A DNA stretch of 32,436 nt. It comes from Gammaproteobacteria bacterium (GTDB lineage: Bacteria; Pseudomonadota; Gammaproteobacteria; Burkholderiales; Burkholderiaceae_D). The notes beneath the pieces were generated by a model. That model was not told the origin of the DNA. It worked only from the letters and a program-made list of their open reading frames with translations, and ran no database searches. Where the stretch lies: NCBI GenBank assembly GCA_903970185.1, contig CAJCIC010000079.1:1-32436 (forward strand), written 5' to 3'. Shown piece after piece: positions 17,198 to 25,226 of this stretch (the first letter of the stretch is position 1; every line of letters begins with the position of its first letter). The translations under genes were made by a program, and so were the position numbers.

Positions 17198-17806
17198 GTG
17201 ACAACTTCTGACGCGACGCCGAAAAAAGCATCCCGACGCAGTTTTTTTTCCCGTCTTGGAGCTGCAAGCGCCTATAGCCTTGCCGGCGCAAGCGGACTCG
17301 TACCGCGTTTTCTGACCCCGGTTAGCGCTGCCGATGCGGCGCCTGCGCAACCGGTCATGGTCACCATCGTGCCGTTTACCAAACAGGGCGTGCGCCTGAA
17401 ACCGGTTTCGGTACCGAAGGTGATAAAGACCGAAGAACAGTGGCGCGCGCAGCTCGATACGGCGTCATTTCAGGTCACGCGCCAAAGCGGCACCGAAGTG
17501 GCCTACACCGGCCCGTACTGGAATTTTCATGAAAAGGGCCTCTACAGCTGCATCTGTTGCGACACCGTGTGCTTTGATTCGGCGACCAAATTCGACTCGG
17601 GCACGGGCTGGCCGAGCTTTTGGCAACCGATCGCCCGCGAAAACATCACGCAAGGCACCGACAAGACGTTCGGCATGGTGCGCACGGCGGTGTCGTGCGC
17701 GCGTTGCGACGCGCATCTTGGCCACGTCTTTGACGATGGCCCAAAGCCAACCGGACTTCGTTATTGCATGAATTCAGTCGCGCTCAAATTCCAGAAGGAG
17801 GCGTAA
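17198..17806 (+). CDS. msrB: Exported peptide-methionine (R)-S-oxide reductase MsrB
   Basis: MsrB of 202 residues that reduces the R form of methionine sulfoxide in proteins. Zinc ligands are C118/C121 and C167/C170, and the catalytic Cys is C190 in [17 protein letters not shown] carries Thr136 where E. coli MsrB has its recycling Cys (GCGWPSF); C120 and C125 are other cysteines nearby. The N-terminus has twin arginines ([10 protein letters not shown], from residue 12) before a hydrophobic stretch, ending in VSAADA: a Tat-type signal, so the enzyme acts in the periplasm. The start is a GTG at 17198; no strong ribosome site is seen. The stop is directly followed by the GTG of msrA. Confidence 0.93.
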   Translation: MTTSDATPKKASRRSFFSRLGAASAYSLAGASGLVPRFLTPVSAADAAPAQPVMVTIVPFTKQGVRLKPVSVPKVIKTEEQWRAQLDTASFQVTRQSGTEVAYTGPYWNFHEKGLYSCICCDTVCFDSATKFDSGTGWPSFWQPIARENITQGTDKTFGMVRTAVSCARCDAHLGHVFDDGPKPTGLRYCMNSVALKFQKEA

Positions 17807-18496
17807 GTGGAACGACTCATGAACAGCGTCAGCGCACGCTTCGCGCGCGTGGTCTTTGGCAGCCTTGTTGTGGCCTGTGGCGCCTGCGGCATCGCCGGCG
17901 CCGAGGGGCAAAGTGCACCGCTACCCGATCCCAAGGTCGACGCGCCGCTCGCAGCACCTGGCCAGACCGCAACCGCGGTGATTGCCGGCGGCTGCTTCTG
18001 GGGCATCCAGGGCGTGTTCTCGCACGTCAACGGCGTCATCTCGGCGACTTCGGGCTACTCCGGGGGCGCCGGCAACACCGCCAATTACGAGACCGTGTCA
18101 ACCGGCACCACAGGCCACGCCGAGTCGGTCAAGGTCGTGTATGACCCCTCGAAGATCACCTATGGCCAGCTGCTCAAGGTGTTCTTCTCGGTGGCCACCA
18201 ATCCGACCGAATTGAACCGCCAGGGGCCAGACACCGGCACCCAGTATCGTTCGGCGATCTTCGCTGCCGACGCCGAGCAGGCCAAGATTGCGCGCGCCTA
18301 TGTCGCGCAACTGGATGCGGCGCACGTTTTTTCGGCACCGATCGTGACCCAGGTGACAGCGCTCACCGGGTTTTATCCGGCCGAGTCGTATCACCAGGAT
18401 TATCTCGCGCTGCATCCGACGCAGCCCTATATCGTGATCAACGACCTGCCCAAGATCGCAGCGCTCAAATCGACCTTTCCGACCCTGTATCGTTAG
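17807..18496 (+). CDS. msrA: Exported peptide-methionine (S)-S-oxide reductase MsrA
   Basis: MsrA of 229 residues that reduces the S form of methionine sulfoxide. The active site is GGCFWG with C63. Residues 1 to about 32 form a signal sequence; VVAC at 21-24 is an acceptable lipobox, so it may be a lipoprotein, or it may be cut after AGA. The mature chain holds no second Cys, so the usual C-terminal recycling cysteines are absent. The GTG at 17807 is chosen over the ATG at 17819 because AAGGAGG (17794-17800) is correctly spaced for it. It abuts msrB with no gap, as in many periplasmic Msr repair pairs. Its last 32 bases overlap the end of the convergent minus-strand gene. Confidence 0.92.
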   Translation: MERLMNSVSARFARVVFGSLVVACGACGIAGAEGQSAPLPDPKVDAPLAAPGQTATAVIAGGCFWGIQGVFSHVNGVISATSGYSGGAGNTANYETVSTGTTGHAESVKVVYDPSKITYGQLLKVFFSVATNPTELNRQGPDTGTQYRSAIFAADAEQAKIARAYVAQLDAAHVFSAPIVTQVTALTGFYPAESYHQDYLALHPTQPYIVINDLPKIAALKSTFPTLYR

Positions 18497-19001
18497 GTTT
18501 TGCCAGATGCTGTGAGCCGAGCAGGTCGAAAACCAGTGCTTCCAGCCGGCGGTTGCGATGACCGTGGCGGGAGAGCTTGAGCAGGCCGAAGCGCGAGAGC
18601 TCGGAGAACGCCTGCCATTGCGCCTCGCTCGGCACGGCGAGAAATTCTTCTTCGAGCGCGACTACCAGGCGCTCGGGAAGAACCGCGCCGACGCCGTATT
18701 CGGCGGGCGCGGGATCGGCCACGACGGCCTTGAGCGGCGCGCCGAAGGCCTTCACGGCGATGGCTTGCAGCCTGACGCGAGCGCGTTGCGTCTGTTCCTG
18801 CGATGAAAGCTCGAAAAGCGCGATCTCGCGACGTGTTGCGTAGTCGAGCGCCTGCCATTGCTCAAGCGAAATCGCAAGGCCAAGGCGATCGAGGTTGTAG
18901 CGCGCGATGAGCGGAAACCGGCGCAGGTTGCCAAGCAGATCCCGTTCGTGGCCAAAAAGCAGCAACGACAGCGCATCATCGGCGGTTGCCTCCCCTGTCA
19001 C
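18465..19001 (-). CDS. Nitrate-reductase-associated-like protein at the end of the fds operon
   Basis: A 178-residue protein without signal peptide or membrane span. The core runs from LLLFGHERDLLGNLRRFPL through LDRLGLAISLEQWQAL to FSELSRFGLLKLSRHGHRN, a layout I recognise from the small family annotated as nitrate reductase associated protein (Nitr_red_assoc). Its biochemical role is not known. The start is a GTG at 19001 that overlaps the fdsD stop in a GTGA, matching the coupling seen along this operon; a longer frame upstream is the shadow of fdsD. The C-terminal tail overlaps the end of msrA on the other strand. Placement suggests a part in formate dehydrogenase or molybdoenzyme maturation, which is inference. 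Confidence 0.62.
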   Translation of the reverse strand: MTGEATADDALSLLLFGHERDLLGNLRRFPLIARYNLDRLGLAISLEQWQALDYATRREIALFELSSQEQTQRARVRLQAIAVKAFGAPLKAVVADPAPAEYGVGAVLPERLVVALEEEFLAVPSEAQWQAFSELSRFGLLKLSRHGHRNRRLEALVFDLLGSQHLAKPNDTGSERSI

Positions 19002-19252
19002 GGCTTTAGGTGATGCGAGGTATCGGCCGGGGTCAGAAGGTCGCGATGCTCGCGAATTGCGGCAAGAACCAGCGGGTGCAGGCCCGCGCCTTCCCGGGTA
19101 TTTACGTGCGCGAGGATGGCCCGGCGCATGCGGGGCTCCCAGAAGCGCTTGAGGTGGTCGGCGATGTCGTGCCTGGCTTCGAAAGCGTCGGGATAGGCCA
19201 CGAAAAACTCGCCGATGCGGTTGGCCATGCCAACCAGGTTGTCGACGTTCAC
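18998..19252 (-). CDS. fdsD: Formate dehydrogenase delta subunit FdsD
   Basis: An 84-residue protein matching the small FdsD subunit. It begins MNVDNLVGMANRIGEFF and contains DIADHLKRFWEPRMRR, the conserved centre of the family. FdsD is a minor subunit of soluble NAD-dependent formate dehydrogenases, needed for full activity or assembly, and lacks cofactor motifs. The ATG overlaps the fdhD stop by 4 nt, and its own stop overlaps the next GTG. Confidence 0.9.
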   Translation of the reverse strand: MNVDNLVGMANRIGEFFVAYPDAFEARHDIADHLKRFWEPRMRRAILAHVNTREGAGLHPLVLAAIREHRDLLTPADTSHHLKP

Positions 19253-20115
19253 GCCGGTACCTGCTGGACGATGGAGCGCAGGGCGTGCTCGTGCAGCCGC
19301 GCGGGGACGCTATAGCAGCAGTAATGGCCGCCGCGCACAAAACCGAGCAAGGTCAGATTGGCCTCGCGCGCGATGCGCACCGCCAGGGCCGTTGGCGCTG
19401 ACACGGCAGCGAGGATTGGCACGCCCAGCGTGACGGATTTTTGCACCATCTCGAAACTGGCCCGGCTTGTGATCAGTGCTGCGCCTTCGGTCAAATCGAC
19501 GCCCCTTGCGATCAGCGCACCAAAGAGCTTGTCAAGCGCATTGTGGCGGCCGATGTCCTCACGCACGTCAACGAGTTGGCCCGCCCTGTCAACAAAACCC
19601 GCGGCATGGACGGCGCCGGTGGCGTGCATCAGGGCCTGGCGCTTGTGCATCGCCTCTTGCGCCGCGATGATGGTGCCAATTGGCATCGTGACGCCGCCCG
19701 CAAGCGGCGCCAGCGCTCGGACGGCGTGATCGAGGCTTTCGGTGCCGCAAAGGCCGCAGCCGGTGCGCCCGGTCAGGGCGCGCCTGCGATCCTTCAAAAG
19801 GGCAAAGCATTCGCTTGCGATCTCGATGGCAACGCGGATGCCACGCGCCGTGACTTCGGCGATCTCGACGTCATAGATCTGCCAAGGTGTTGCGACGATG
19901 CCTTCCGAGAGCGTGAAGCCGCGCGCAAAATCCTCGAGGTCGCTAGGTGTTGCGAACATCACCGCGTGCGACACGCCGTTGTACTCGAGGGCGATTGGAA
20001 CCTCTTCCGCAATGGCATCGGCGTGCGCCTCGCGCTCGCCATCGCGCAAGAGCACGTCAAGGTGCGCGAGACCGGGCATGCCGCGGGCGTTTGGGCTCAT
20101 GTCCTCATGCTTCAT
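19249..20115 (-). CDS. fdhD: FdhD/FdsC sulfurtransferase for formate dehydrogenase
   Basis: A 288-residue FdhD-family protein (FdsC in fds operons). FdhD carries sulfur from a cysteine desulfurase to the molybdenum cofactor and hands it to formate dehydrogenase; without it the enzyme is inactive. The conserved CxxC pair is C120/C123 in TGCGLCG. Other family motifs are FTLSEGI, DIGRHNALDK, ITSRASFEMVQK and PILAAVSAPTALAV. The ATG at 20115 lies 11 nt inside the end of fdsA. A second in-frame ATG at 20100 has GAGG very close in front and is possible. Its stop overlaps the fdsD start. It acts in the cytoplasm. Confidence 0.95.
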   Translation of the reverse strand: MKHEDMSPNARGMPGLAHLDVLLRDGEREAHADAIAEEVPIALEYNGVSHAVMFATPSDLEDFARGFTLSEGIVATPWQIYDVEIAEVTARGIRVAIEIASECFALLKDRRRALTGRTGCGLCGTESLDHAVRALAPLAGGVTMPIGTIIAAQEAMHKRQALMHATGAVHAAGFVDRAGQLVDVREDIGRHNALDKLFGALIARGVDLTEGAALITSRASFEMVQKSVTLGVPILAAVSAPTALAVRIAREANLTLLGFVRGGHYCCYSVPARLHEHALRSIVQQVPA

Positions 20116-22963
20116 GGACGGCCCGCGGCAGGCGATGGGCGAGCAGCTGGTCCTGCTCGAAGGAGAACGCGCGATAGCGCTCCTGCCACTCCGAAGGTTG
20201 CGAAACCTTGACGAGCTGCACCGCCGTGACCTTGTATTCCGGACAGTTGGTAGCCCAGTCGGAGCTGTCAGTCGTAATCACGTTGGCGCCCGACTCGGGG
20301 AAATGGAAGGTGGTGTAGACAACACCCGGCTGCATGCGCTGGGTGATGCTCGCGCGCAGCACCGTCTGGCCGGCGCGGCTCGCGATGCCGACCCAGTCGC
20401 CTTCATCGATACCGCGCTGCTCGGCATCGTGCGGATGCAGTTCGATCCGGTCCTCGCTGTGCCACGCGACATTTTCGGTGCGGCGCGTCTGCGCGCCGAC
20501 GTTGTATTGCGACAGGATGCGGCCGGTGGTCAATAGCAGCGGGAATTTGCGCGTGACCTTTTCGTCGCTGGGGACGTAGCGGGTCAGCATGAAGCGGCCC
20601 TTGCCGCGCACAAAGTGATCGACGTGCATCGTCGGTGTGCCAAGCGGTGCCATGGCATCGCAGGGCCACTGGATGCTGCCAAGCTCGTCGATCTTGGCGT
20701 AGCTGACACCGCTGAAGGTTGGCGTCAGGCGTGCGATCTCGTCCATGATCTCGCTGGCATGGGCGTAGTTCATCGGATAGCCAAGGGCGTTGGAGAGCGC
20801 CATCGTGACCTGCCAGTCTTCCATGCCGGCCTGCGCCGGCATGACCTTGCGCACGGGCGAGATGCGGCGCTCGGCGTTGGTGAAGGTGCCGTTTTTCTCC
20901 AGGAACGACGAGCCTGGCAGGAAGACATGCGCGTACTTCGCGGTTTCGTTAAGAAAGATGTCCTGCACCACGATGCATTCCATCGATGACAGGGCATCGG
21001 CGACGTGCTGCGTGTCGGGGTCGGACTGGACGATGTCCTCGCCCTGGCAATAAAGGCCCATGAAGGTCTGCTCGAGCGCGGCCTCGAACATGTTGGGAAT
21101 GCGCAGACCCGGTTCTGCATCGAGCGTGACCTGCCACTCGGCTTCGAACTGCGCGCGCACGGTGCTGTCCGAGACGTGCCGATAGCCTGGCAACTCGTGC
21201 GGGAACGACCCCATGTCGCACGAACCCTGGACATTGTTCTGGCCGCGCAGCGGGTTGACGCCAACGCCTTCGCGACCGACATTGCCGGTGGCCATGGCCA
21301 GATTGGCAATGCCCATGACCGTGGTTGAGCCCTGCGCGTGCTCGGTCACGCCAAGCCCGTAGTAGATCGCACCGTTCTGGCTTTGGGCATACATGCGCGC
21401 GGCCTCGCGCACATCGCTTGCGGCAACGCCGGTTGCCGCTTCGAGCGCTTCCGGGGAATTCTCCGGCGCGGCAACGAAAGTCTTCCACTGCGCATAGGCG
21501 GGGAGCTCGCAGCGGCTTTGCACATAGTCCTCGCGCACCAGGTTCTCGGTGACGATGACATGCGCCAGGGCGTTGACGATGGCGACATTGGTGCCGGGCT
21601 TAAGCTTCAGGTGAATCGCCGCCTTGACGTGGGGCCCGGAGACGAGATCGATGCTGCGCGGATCGATCACGATCAGTTTTGCGCCGGCGCGAAGGCGCCG
21701 TTTCAGGCGCGAAGCAAATACCGGGTGCCCGTCGGTGGGATTGGCGCCCATGACGATGATCACGTCGGCCTTTTCGACCGAGGCGAACGTCTGCGTGCCT
21801 GCCGATTCGCCAAGCGTGGCCTTTAAGCCATAGCCGGTCGGCGAGTGGCACACGCGCGCACAGGTATCGACGTTGTTGTTGCCAAACGCCGCGCGCACGA
21901 GTTTTTGCACCAGGTAGGTTTCCTCGTTGGTACAGCGCGAAGAGGTGATGCCACCGATCGAATCGCGGCCGTAGCGCGCCTGGATGCGGCGAAACTCGGA
22001 TGCGGCATGGGCGATGGCCTCTTCCCAGCTGACTTCCTGCCAGGGATCGGTGATGGCCTTGCGAATCATCGGTTTCGTGATGCGATCGGCGTGGGTCGCA
22101 TAGCCCCAGGCAAAGCGGCCCTTGACACAGGCGTGACCTTCGTTGGCATGGCCGTCCTTGTTGGCCACCATGCGCACGACCTGGCTGCCTTTCATCTCGG
22201 CACGAAACGAGCAGCCAACGCCGCAGTAGGCGCAGGTGGTGATCACCGAATGTTCAGCCTGGCCCAGTTTGATCACGCTTTTCTCGGTCAGGGTAGCCGT
22301 TGGGCAGGCATCGACGCAGGCGCCGCAGGAGACGCATTCGGAGGCCATGAAGGACTCGTCCTGGCCTGCCGAGACCCGCGACTCGAATCCGCGACCGCTG
22401 ATCGTCAGGGCAAAGGTGCCCTGCGTCTCCTCGCAGGCGCGCACGCACCTGTTGCAGACGATGCATTTGGACGGATCGTAGGTGAAATACGGATTGGATT
22501 CGTCTTTTTTCGCATCGAAATGGTTGGCACCGTCAAAGCCGTAGCGCACTTCGCGCAAGCCCACCGTGCCGGCCATGTCCTGCAGCTCGCAGTTGCCGTT
22601 GGTCGCACAGGTGAGGCAATCGAGCGGATGGTCCGAGATATACATTTCCATCACGCCGCGGCGCAGCTGCGCCAAGCGCGGGCTTTCCGTCTTGACCTGC
22701 ATGCCGGCTTCAGCCGGCGTCGTGCACGAGGCGGGAAAGCCCTTCTTGCCAGTGATTTCGACAAGGCAAAGGCGGCACGAGCCAAACGGCTCAAGCGAAT
22801 CGGTGGCGCAAAGCTTGGGCACGTTGACGCCGGCCAGCGCGGCTGCGCGCATCACCGAAGTGCCCTTGGGCACCGACACGGAAATGCCATCGATGGCCAG
22901 CGTGACGCTGGCATCACCGGCTATTTTCGGCGTGCCAAGATCGGGCGGGTTAAGTACGTTCAT
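20105..22963 (-). CDS. fdsA: NAD-dependent formate dehydrogenase alpha (molybdenum) subunit
   Basis: The catalytic subunit, 952 residues, usual for FdsA. N-terminal ferredoxin-like modules hold a [2Fe-2S] set (C52, C63, C66, C80), a His-Cys3 set (H112, C116, C119, C125) and 2x[4Fe-4S] cysteines between C167 and C220. The molybdenum domain starts with a further cluster (C244, C247, C251, C279). The metal ligand is Cys372 followed by His373 in ARVCHSPTGYG; it is Cys and not selenocysteine. Formate is oxidised to CO2 at the bis-MGD centre, and electrons pass to FdsB/FdsG. The ATG at 22963 has AAGGA upstream in the 39-nt gap after fdsB. The enzyme is cytoplasmic; no Tat signal is present. Confidence 0.96.
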   Translation of the reverse strand: MNVLNPPDLGTPKIAGDASVTLAIDGISVSVPKGTSVMRAAALAGVNVPKLCATDSLEPFGSCRLCLVEITGKKGFPASCTTPAEAGMQVKTESPRLAQLRRGVMEMYISDHPLDCLTCATNGNCELQDMAGTVGLREVRYGFDGANHFDAKKDESNPYFTYDPSKCIVCNRCVRACEETQGTFALTISGRGFESRVSAGQDESFMASECVSCGACVDACPTATLTEKSVIKLGQAEHSVITTCAYCGVGCSFRAEMKGSQVVRMVANKDGHANEGHACVKGRFAWGYATHADRITKPMIRKAITDPWQEVSWEEAIAHAASEFRRIQARYGRDSIGGITSSRCTNEETYLVQKLVRAAFGNNNVDTCARVCHSPTGYGLKATLGESAGTQTFASVEKADVIIVMGANPTDGHPVFASRLKRRLRAGAKLIVIDPRSIDLVSGPHVKAAIHLKLKPGTNVAIVNALAHVIVTENLVREDYVQSRCELPAYAQWKTFVAAPENSPEALEAATGVAASDVREAARMYAQSQNGAIYYGLGVTEHAQGSTTVMGIANLAMATGNVGREGVGVNPLRGQNNVQGSCDMGSFPHELPGYRHVSDSTVRAQFEAEWQVTLDAEPGLRIPNMFEAALEQTFMGLYCQGEDIVQSDPDTQHVADALSSMECIVVQDIFLNETAKYAHVFLPGSSFLEKNGTFTNAERRISPVRKVMPAQAGMEDWQVTMALSNALGYPMNYAHASEIMDEIARLTPTFSGVSYAKIDELGSIQWPCDAMAPLGTPTMHVDHFVRGKGRFMLTRYVPSDEKVTRKFPLLLTTGRILSQYNVGAQTRRTENVAWHSEDRIELHPHDAEQRGIDEGDWVGIASRAGQTVLRASITQRMQPGVVYTTFHFPESGANVITTDSSDWATNCPEYKVTAVQLVKVSQPSEWQERYRAFSFEQDQLLAHRLPRAVHEA

Positions 22964-23002
22964 GATCGGGTCCTTCTACGCTTGGCCGTGCATGTTTTCA
23001 CT

Positions 23003-24565
23003 TCAGGCGGCATCACGCATCGGGCGTGGCGCAAAATCTTCGGGGAACTTGTCAAGCGCGGAGAGCACCGGGTAGGGCGTCATTGCGCCCATTGCGCAAA
23101 GCGAGCCGTAGACCATGGTGTCGCAAAGCTCGCGCAGGAGATTTTCCTGTTCAAGAGGGCGATCGCCTTTTTGCATGCGATCGATGACCTCGACACCGCG
23201 TGTCGATCCGATGCGACAAGGCGTGCACTTGCCACACGATTCGATCGCGCAGAATTCCATGGCATAGCGCGCCTGCCGCGCCATATCGACGCTGTCGTCG
23301 AACACGACAATGCCGCCGTGGCCCAAGACCGCGCCGATGGCAGCGAAGGCCTCGTAGTCAAGGGGCGTATCGAACTGGCTCGAATCGAGGTATGCCCCAA
23401 GCGGGCCGCCGACTTGCACGGCGCGCATCGGCCGCCCGCTTGCCGTGCCGCCGCCGAAGTCTAAAAGCAGCGTCCTCAAGGAGATACCGAACGGCACTTC
23501 GACGAGCCCGCCTTGCCTGACGTTGCCGGCAAGCTGCACCGGCAAGGTGCCACGCGAGCGATCAACACCTTCGCGCCTGTAGGCGGCAAAGCCGCGCTCG
23601 AGGATGACCGGCACGCTGGCCAGGGTGATGACGTTATTGATCACGGTGGGAGCACCAAACAGGCCGACCAGGGCAGGCACCGGCGGCTTGGCGCGCACGA
23701 TGCCGCGCTTGCCTTCGAGGCTCTCGAGCATGGCGGTTTCTTCGCCGCAGACGTAGGAGCCCGCACCCATGCGCACTTCGATCTCGAACGCGTGGCCTGA
23801 GCCCTGGATATCGGCGCCGAGGTAGCGGGCCTTGCGCGCGGCAGCGATGGCGGCATGTAGCGCAGTGATGGCGTGCGGATACTCCGAGCGCACGTAGATG
23901 TAGCCGCGGCTAGCGCCCGTTGCGATCGCCGCGATGGTCATGCCCTCGATCAGCAAGAAGGGATCGTTTTCCATCACCATGCGGTCAGAAAAGGTGCCCG
24001 AATCGCCTTCATCGGCGTTGCATACGACATATTTTTGGCTGGCCTTGGCGGCAAGCACCGTCTGCCACTTGATGCCCGCCGGAAATGCCGCGCCGCCCCG
24101 CCCGCGCAGGCCCGAATCGAGCACTTCGGCAACGATCGCCTCGGGCGAGAGCGTCAAGGCGCGCAAAAGACCGGCGTAGCCCGAATGGGCAAGATAGTCG
24201 TCTAGCGAGAGCGGATCGGTCTTGCCTGCGCGCGCAAACGTCAAGCGCGTCTGCTTTTCTAGATAGGCGATCGCTTCGGTCGGACCGTGACAGAGGCGAT
24301 GCGCCTGGCCTTGAAGAAAGCCGGCATCGAAAAGGCCGGCGACGTCGGCAGCGCCAACCGGGCCATAGGCGACACGTCCTTGCGCCGTTTCGACTTCGAT
24401 TAGCGGCTCGAGAAAACACATGCCGCGCGAGCCGTTGCGAACCAGCCTGATGGCGATGCCTCTTTGCGCAGCAGTGCTGACGATGGCCGCAGCCACCTCG
24501 TCTGCGCCTAGCGATAGCGCCGTCGAATCGCGCGGCACGAACACGACGGCAGCGGGCTGGTTCAT
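23003..24565 (-). CDS. fdsB: NAD-dependent formate dehydrogenase beta (FMN/NAD) subunit
   Basis: A 520-residue NuoF-like subunit with an N-terminal thioredoxin-like extension of about 110 residues, as in other FdsB proteins. The FMN site is GLRGRGGAAFPAGIKW (152-167), a nucleotide-binding segment is MGAGSYVCGEETAMLESLEG, and a [4Fe-4S] cluster is held by C444, C447, C450 and C490. It takes electrons from FdsA and reduces NAD+. The ATG overlaps the fdsG stop (ATGA), so the two are coupled. CO2 reduction by the reverse reaction has been shown for relatives; direction here is not readable. Confidence 0.96.
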   Translation of the reverse strand: MNQPAAVVFVPRDSTALSLGADEVAAAIVSTAAQRGIAIRLVRNGSRGMCFLEPLIEVETAQGRVAYGPVGAADVAGLFDAGFLQGQAHRLCHGPTEAIAYLEKQTRLTFARAGKTDPLSLDDYLAHSGYAGLLRALTLSPEAIVAEVLDSGLRGRGGAAFPAGIKWQTVLAAKASQKYVVCNADEGDSGTFSDRMVMENDPFLLIEGMTIAAIATGASRGYIYVRSEYPHAITALHAAIAAARKARYLGADIQGSGHAFEIEVRMGAGSYVCGEETAMLESLEGKRGIVRAKPPVPALVGLFGAPTVINNVITLASVPVILERGFAAYRREGVDRSRGTLPVQLAGNVRQGGLVEVPFGISLRTLLLDFGGGTASGRPMRAVQVGGPLGAYLDSSQFDTPLDYEAFAAIGAVLGHGGIVVFDDSVDMARQARYAMEFCAIESCGKCTPCRIGSTRGVEVIDRMQKGDRPLEQENLLRELCDTMVYGSLCAMGAMTPYPVLSALDKFPEDFAPRPMRDAA

Positions 24566-25047
24566 GCGAATTCGAGCCCCGGCCTTACGCTTTGCATGAC
24601 GATTTCATCAAAGCGTGAGGGCGTCATGCGACCGTAGAGCTTCTCGCCGACCTGGATGTTCGGGCCGGTGGCACAGTGCCCAAGGCAATACACCGGCTCA
24701 AGGGTGACGCTGCCATCGCCATTGGTCTCGTGCAGGCTGCATCCCACGGTCTTGGTCGCATGTGCGATGAGCGCATCGCAGCCGCGCGCCTGGCAGGCTT
24801 CTGCGCGACACATCTGGATCAGCGTCTTGCCGCCTGGCTTGTCGCGAAAGTGATGGTAGTAGGTGATGACGCCGTGGACTTCGGCGCGCGACAGGTTCAG
24901 CCGCGCGGCAATCGCAGGCACCGTTGCCGGCGGCACATGGCCCCATGTTTTCTGCACGGCGTGCAGGATCGGCAAGAGCCCGCCCGGGGTGCTCGCGTGC
25001 TCGGCAAGAATTTCATCCAATCGCGTCAAATCGATGATCTGATCCAT
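24562..25047 (-). CDS. fdsG: NAD-dependent formate dehydrogenase gamma ([2Fe-2S]) subunit
   Basis: A 161-residue NuoE-like subunit, first gene of the operon. The [2Fe-2S] ligands are C80, C85, C121 and C125 in MCRAEAC and VYCLGHC. The segment VHGVITYYHHFRDKPGG is typical. It passes electrons within the FdsB/FdsG module. The ATG at 25047 is preceded by CAGGAC as a modest ribosome site. The divergent fdsR start is 179 nt away. Confidence 0.95.
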   Translation of the reverse strand: MDQIIDLTRLDEILAEHASTPGGLLPILHAVQKTWGHVPPATVPAIAARLNLSRAEVHGVITYYHHFRDKPGGKTLIQMCRAEACQARGCDALIAHATKTVGCSLHETNGDGSVTLEPVYCLGHCATGPNIQVGEKLYGRMTPSRFDEIVMQSVRPGLEFA

Positions 25048-25170
25048 GGCTGTCCTGCAAATCGATCGCTGCCCAATTATGCAAGGAACAGCATATCAAT
25101 CCGTCCCTCACCGCCGATATGCGCTCCGGGAGTGGAAGCCTATCACTGCTTTGGCGCGATGGAAATAGGG

Positions 25171-25199
25171 TTTCCTACGCGAGCTGAAATATGTAAAAT
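25171..25199 (+). promoter_or_regulatory. Candidate fdsR promoter in the fdsG-fdsR divergent region
   Basis: TTTCCT (25171-25176) and TAAAAT (25194-25199) stand 17 nt apart, 27 nt before the fdsR ATG. This is the most AT-rich patch of the window (GAAATATGTAAAATATAG), unusual against the high-GC background, and could also be the operator for FdsR. For the fdsG side, CATAAT about 25 nt before its ATG is a possible -10 without a clear -35. Confidence 0.35.
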
Positions 25200-25226
25200 A
25201 TAGCCTATTGTTCCTGGTTCCATGAG

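Noticed and set aside
21845..23464. A 539-residue plus-strand frame in the fds operon
   Set aside because: It lies antisense to fdsA and fdsB, both with full cofactor motifs, and shows no domain of its own.
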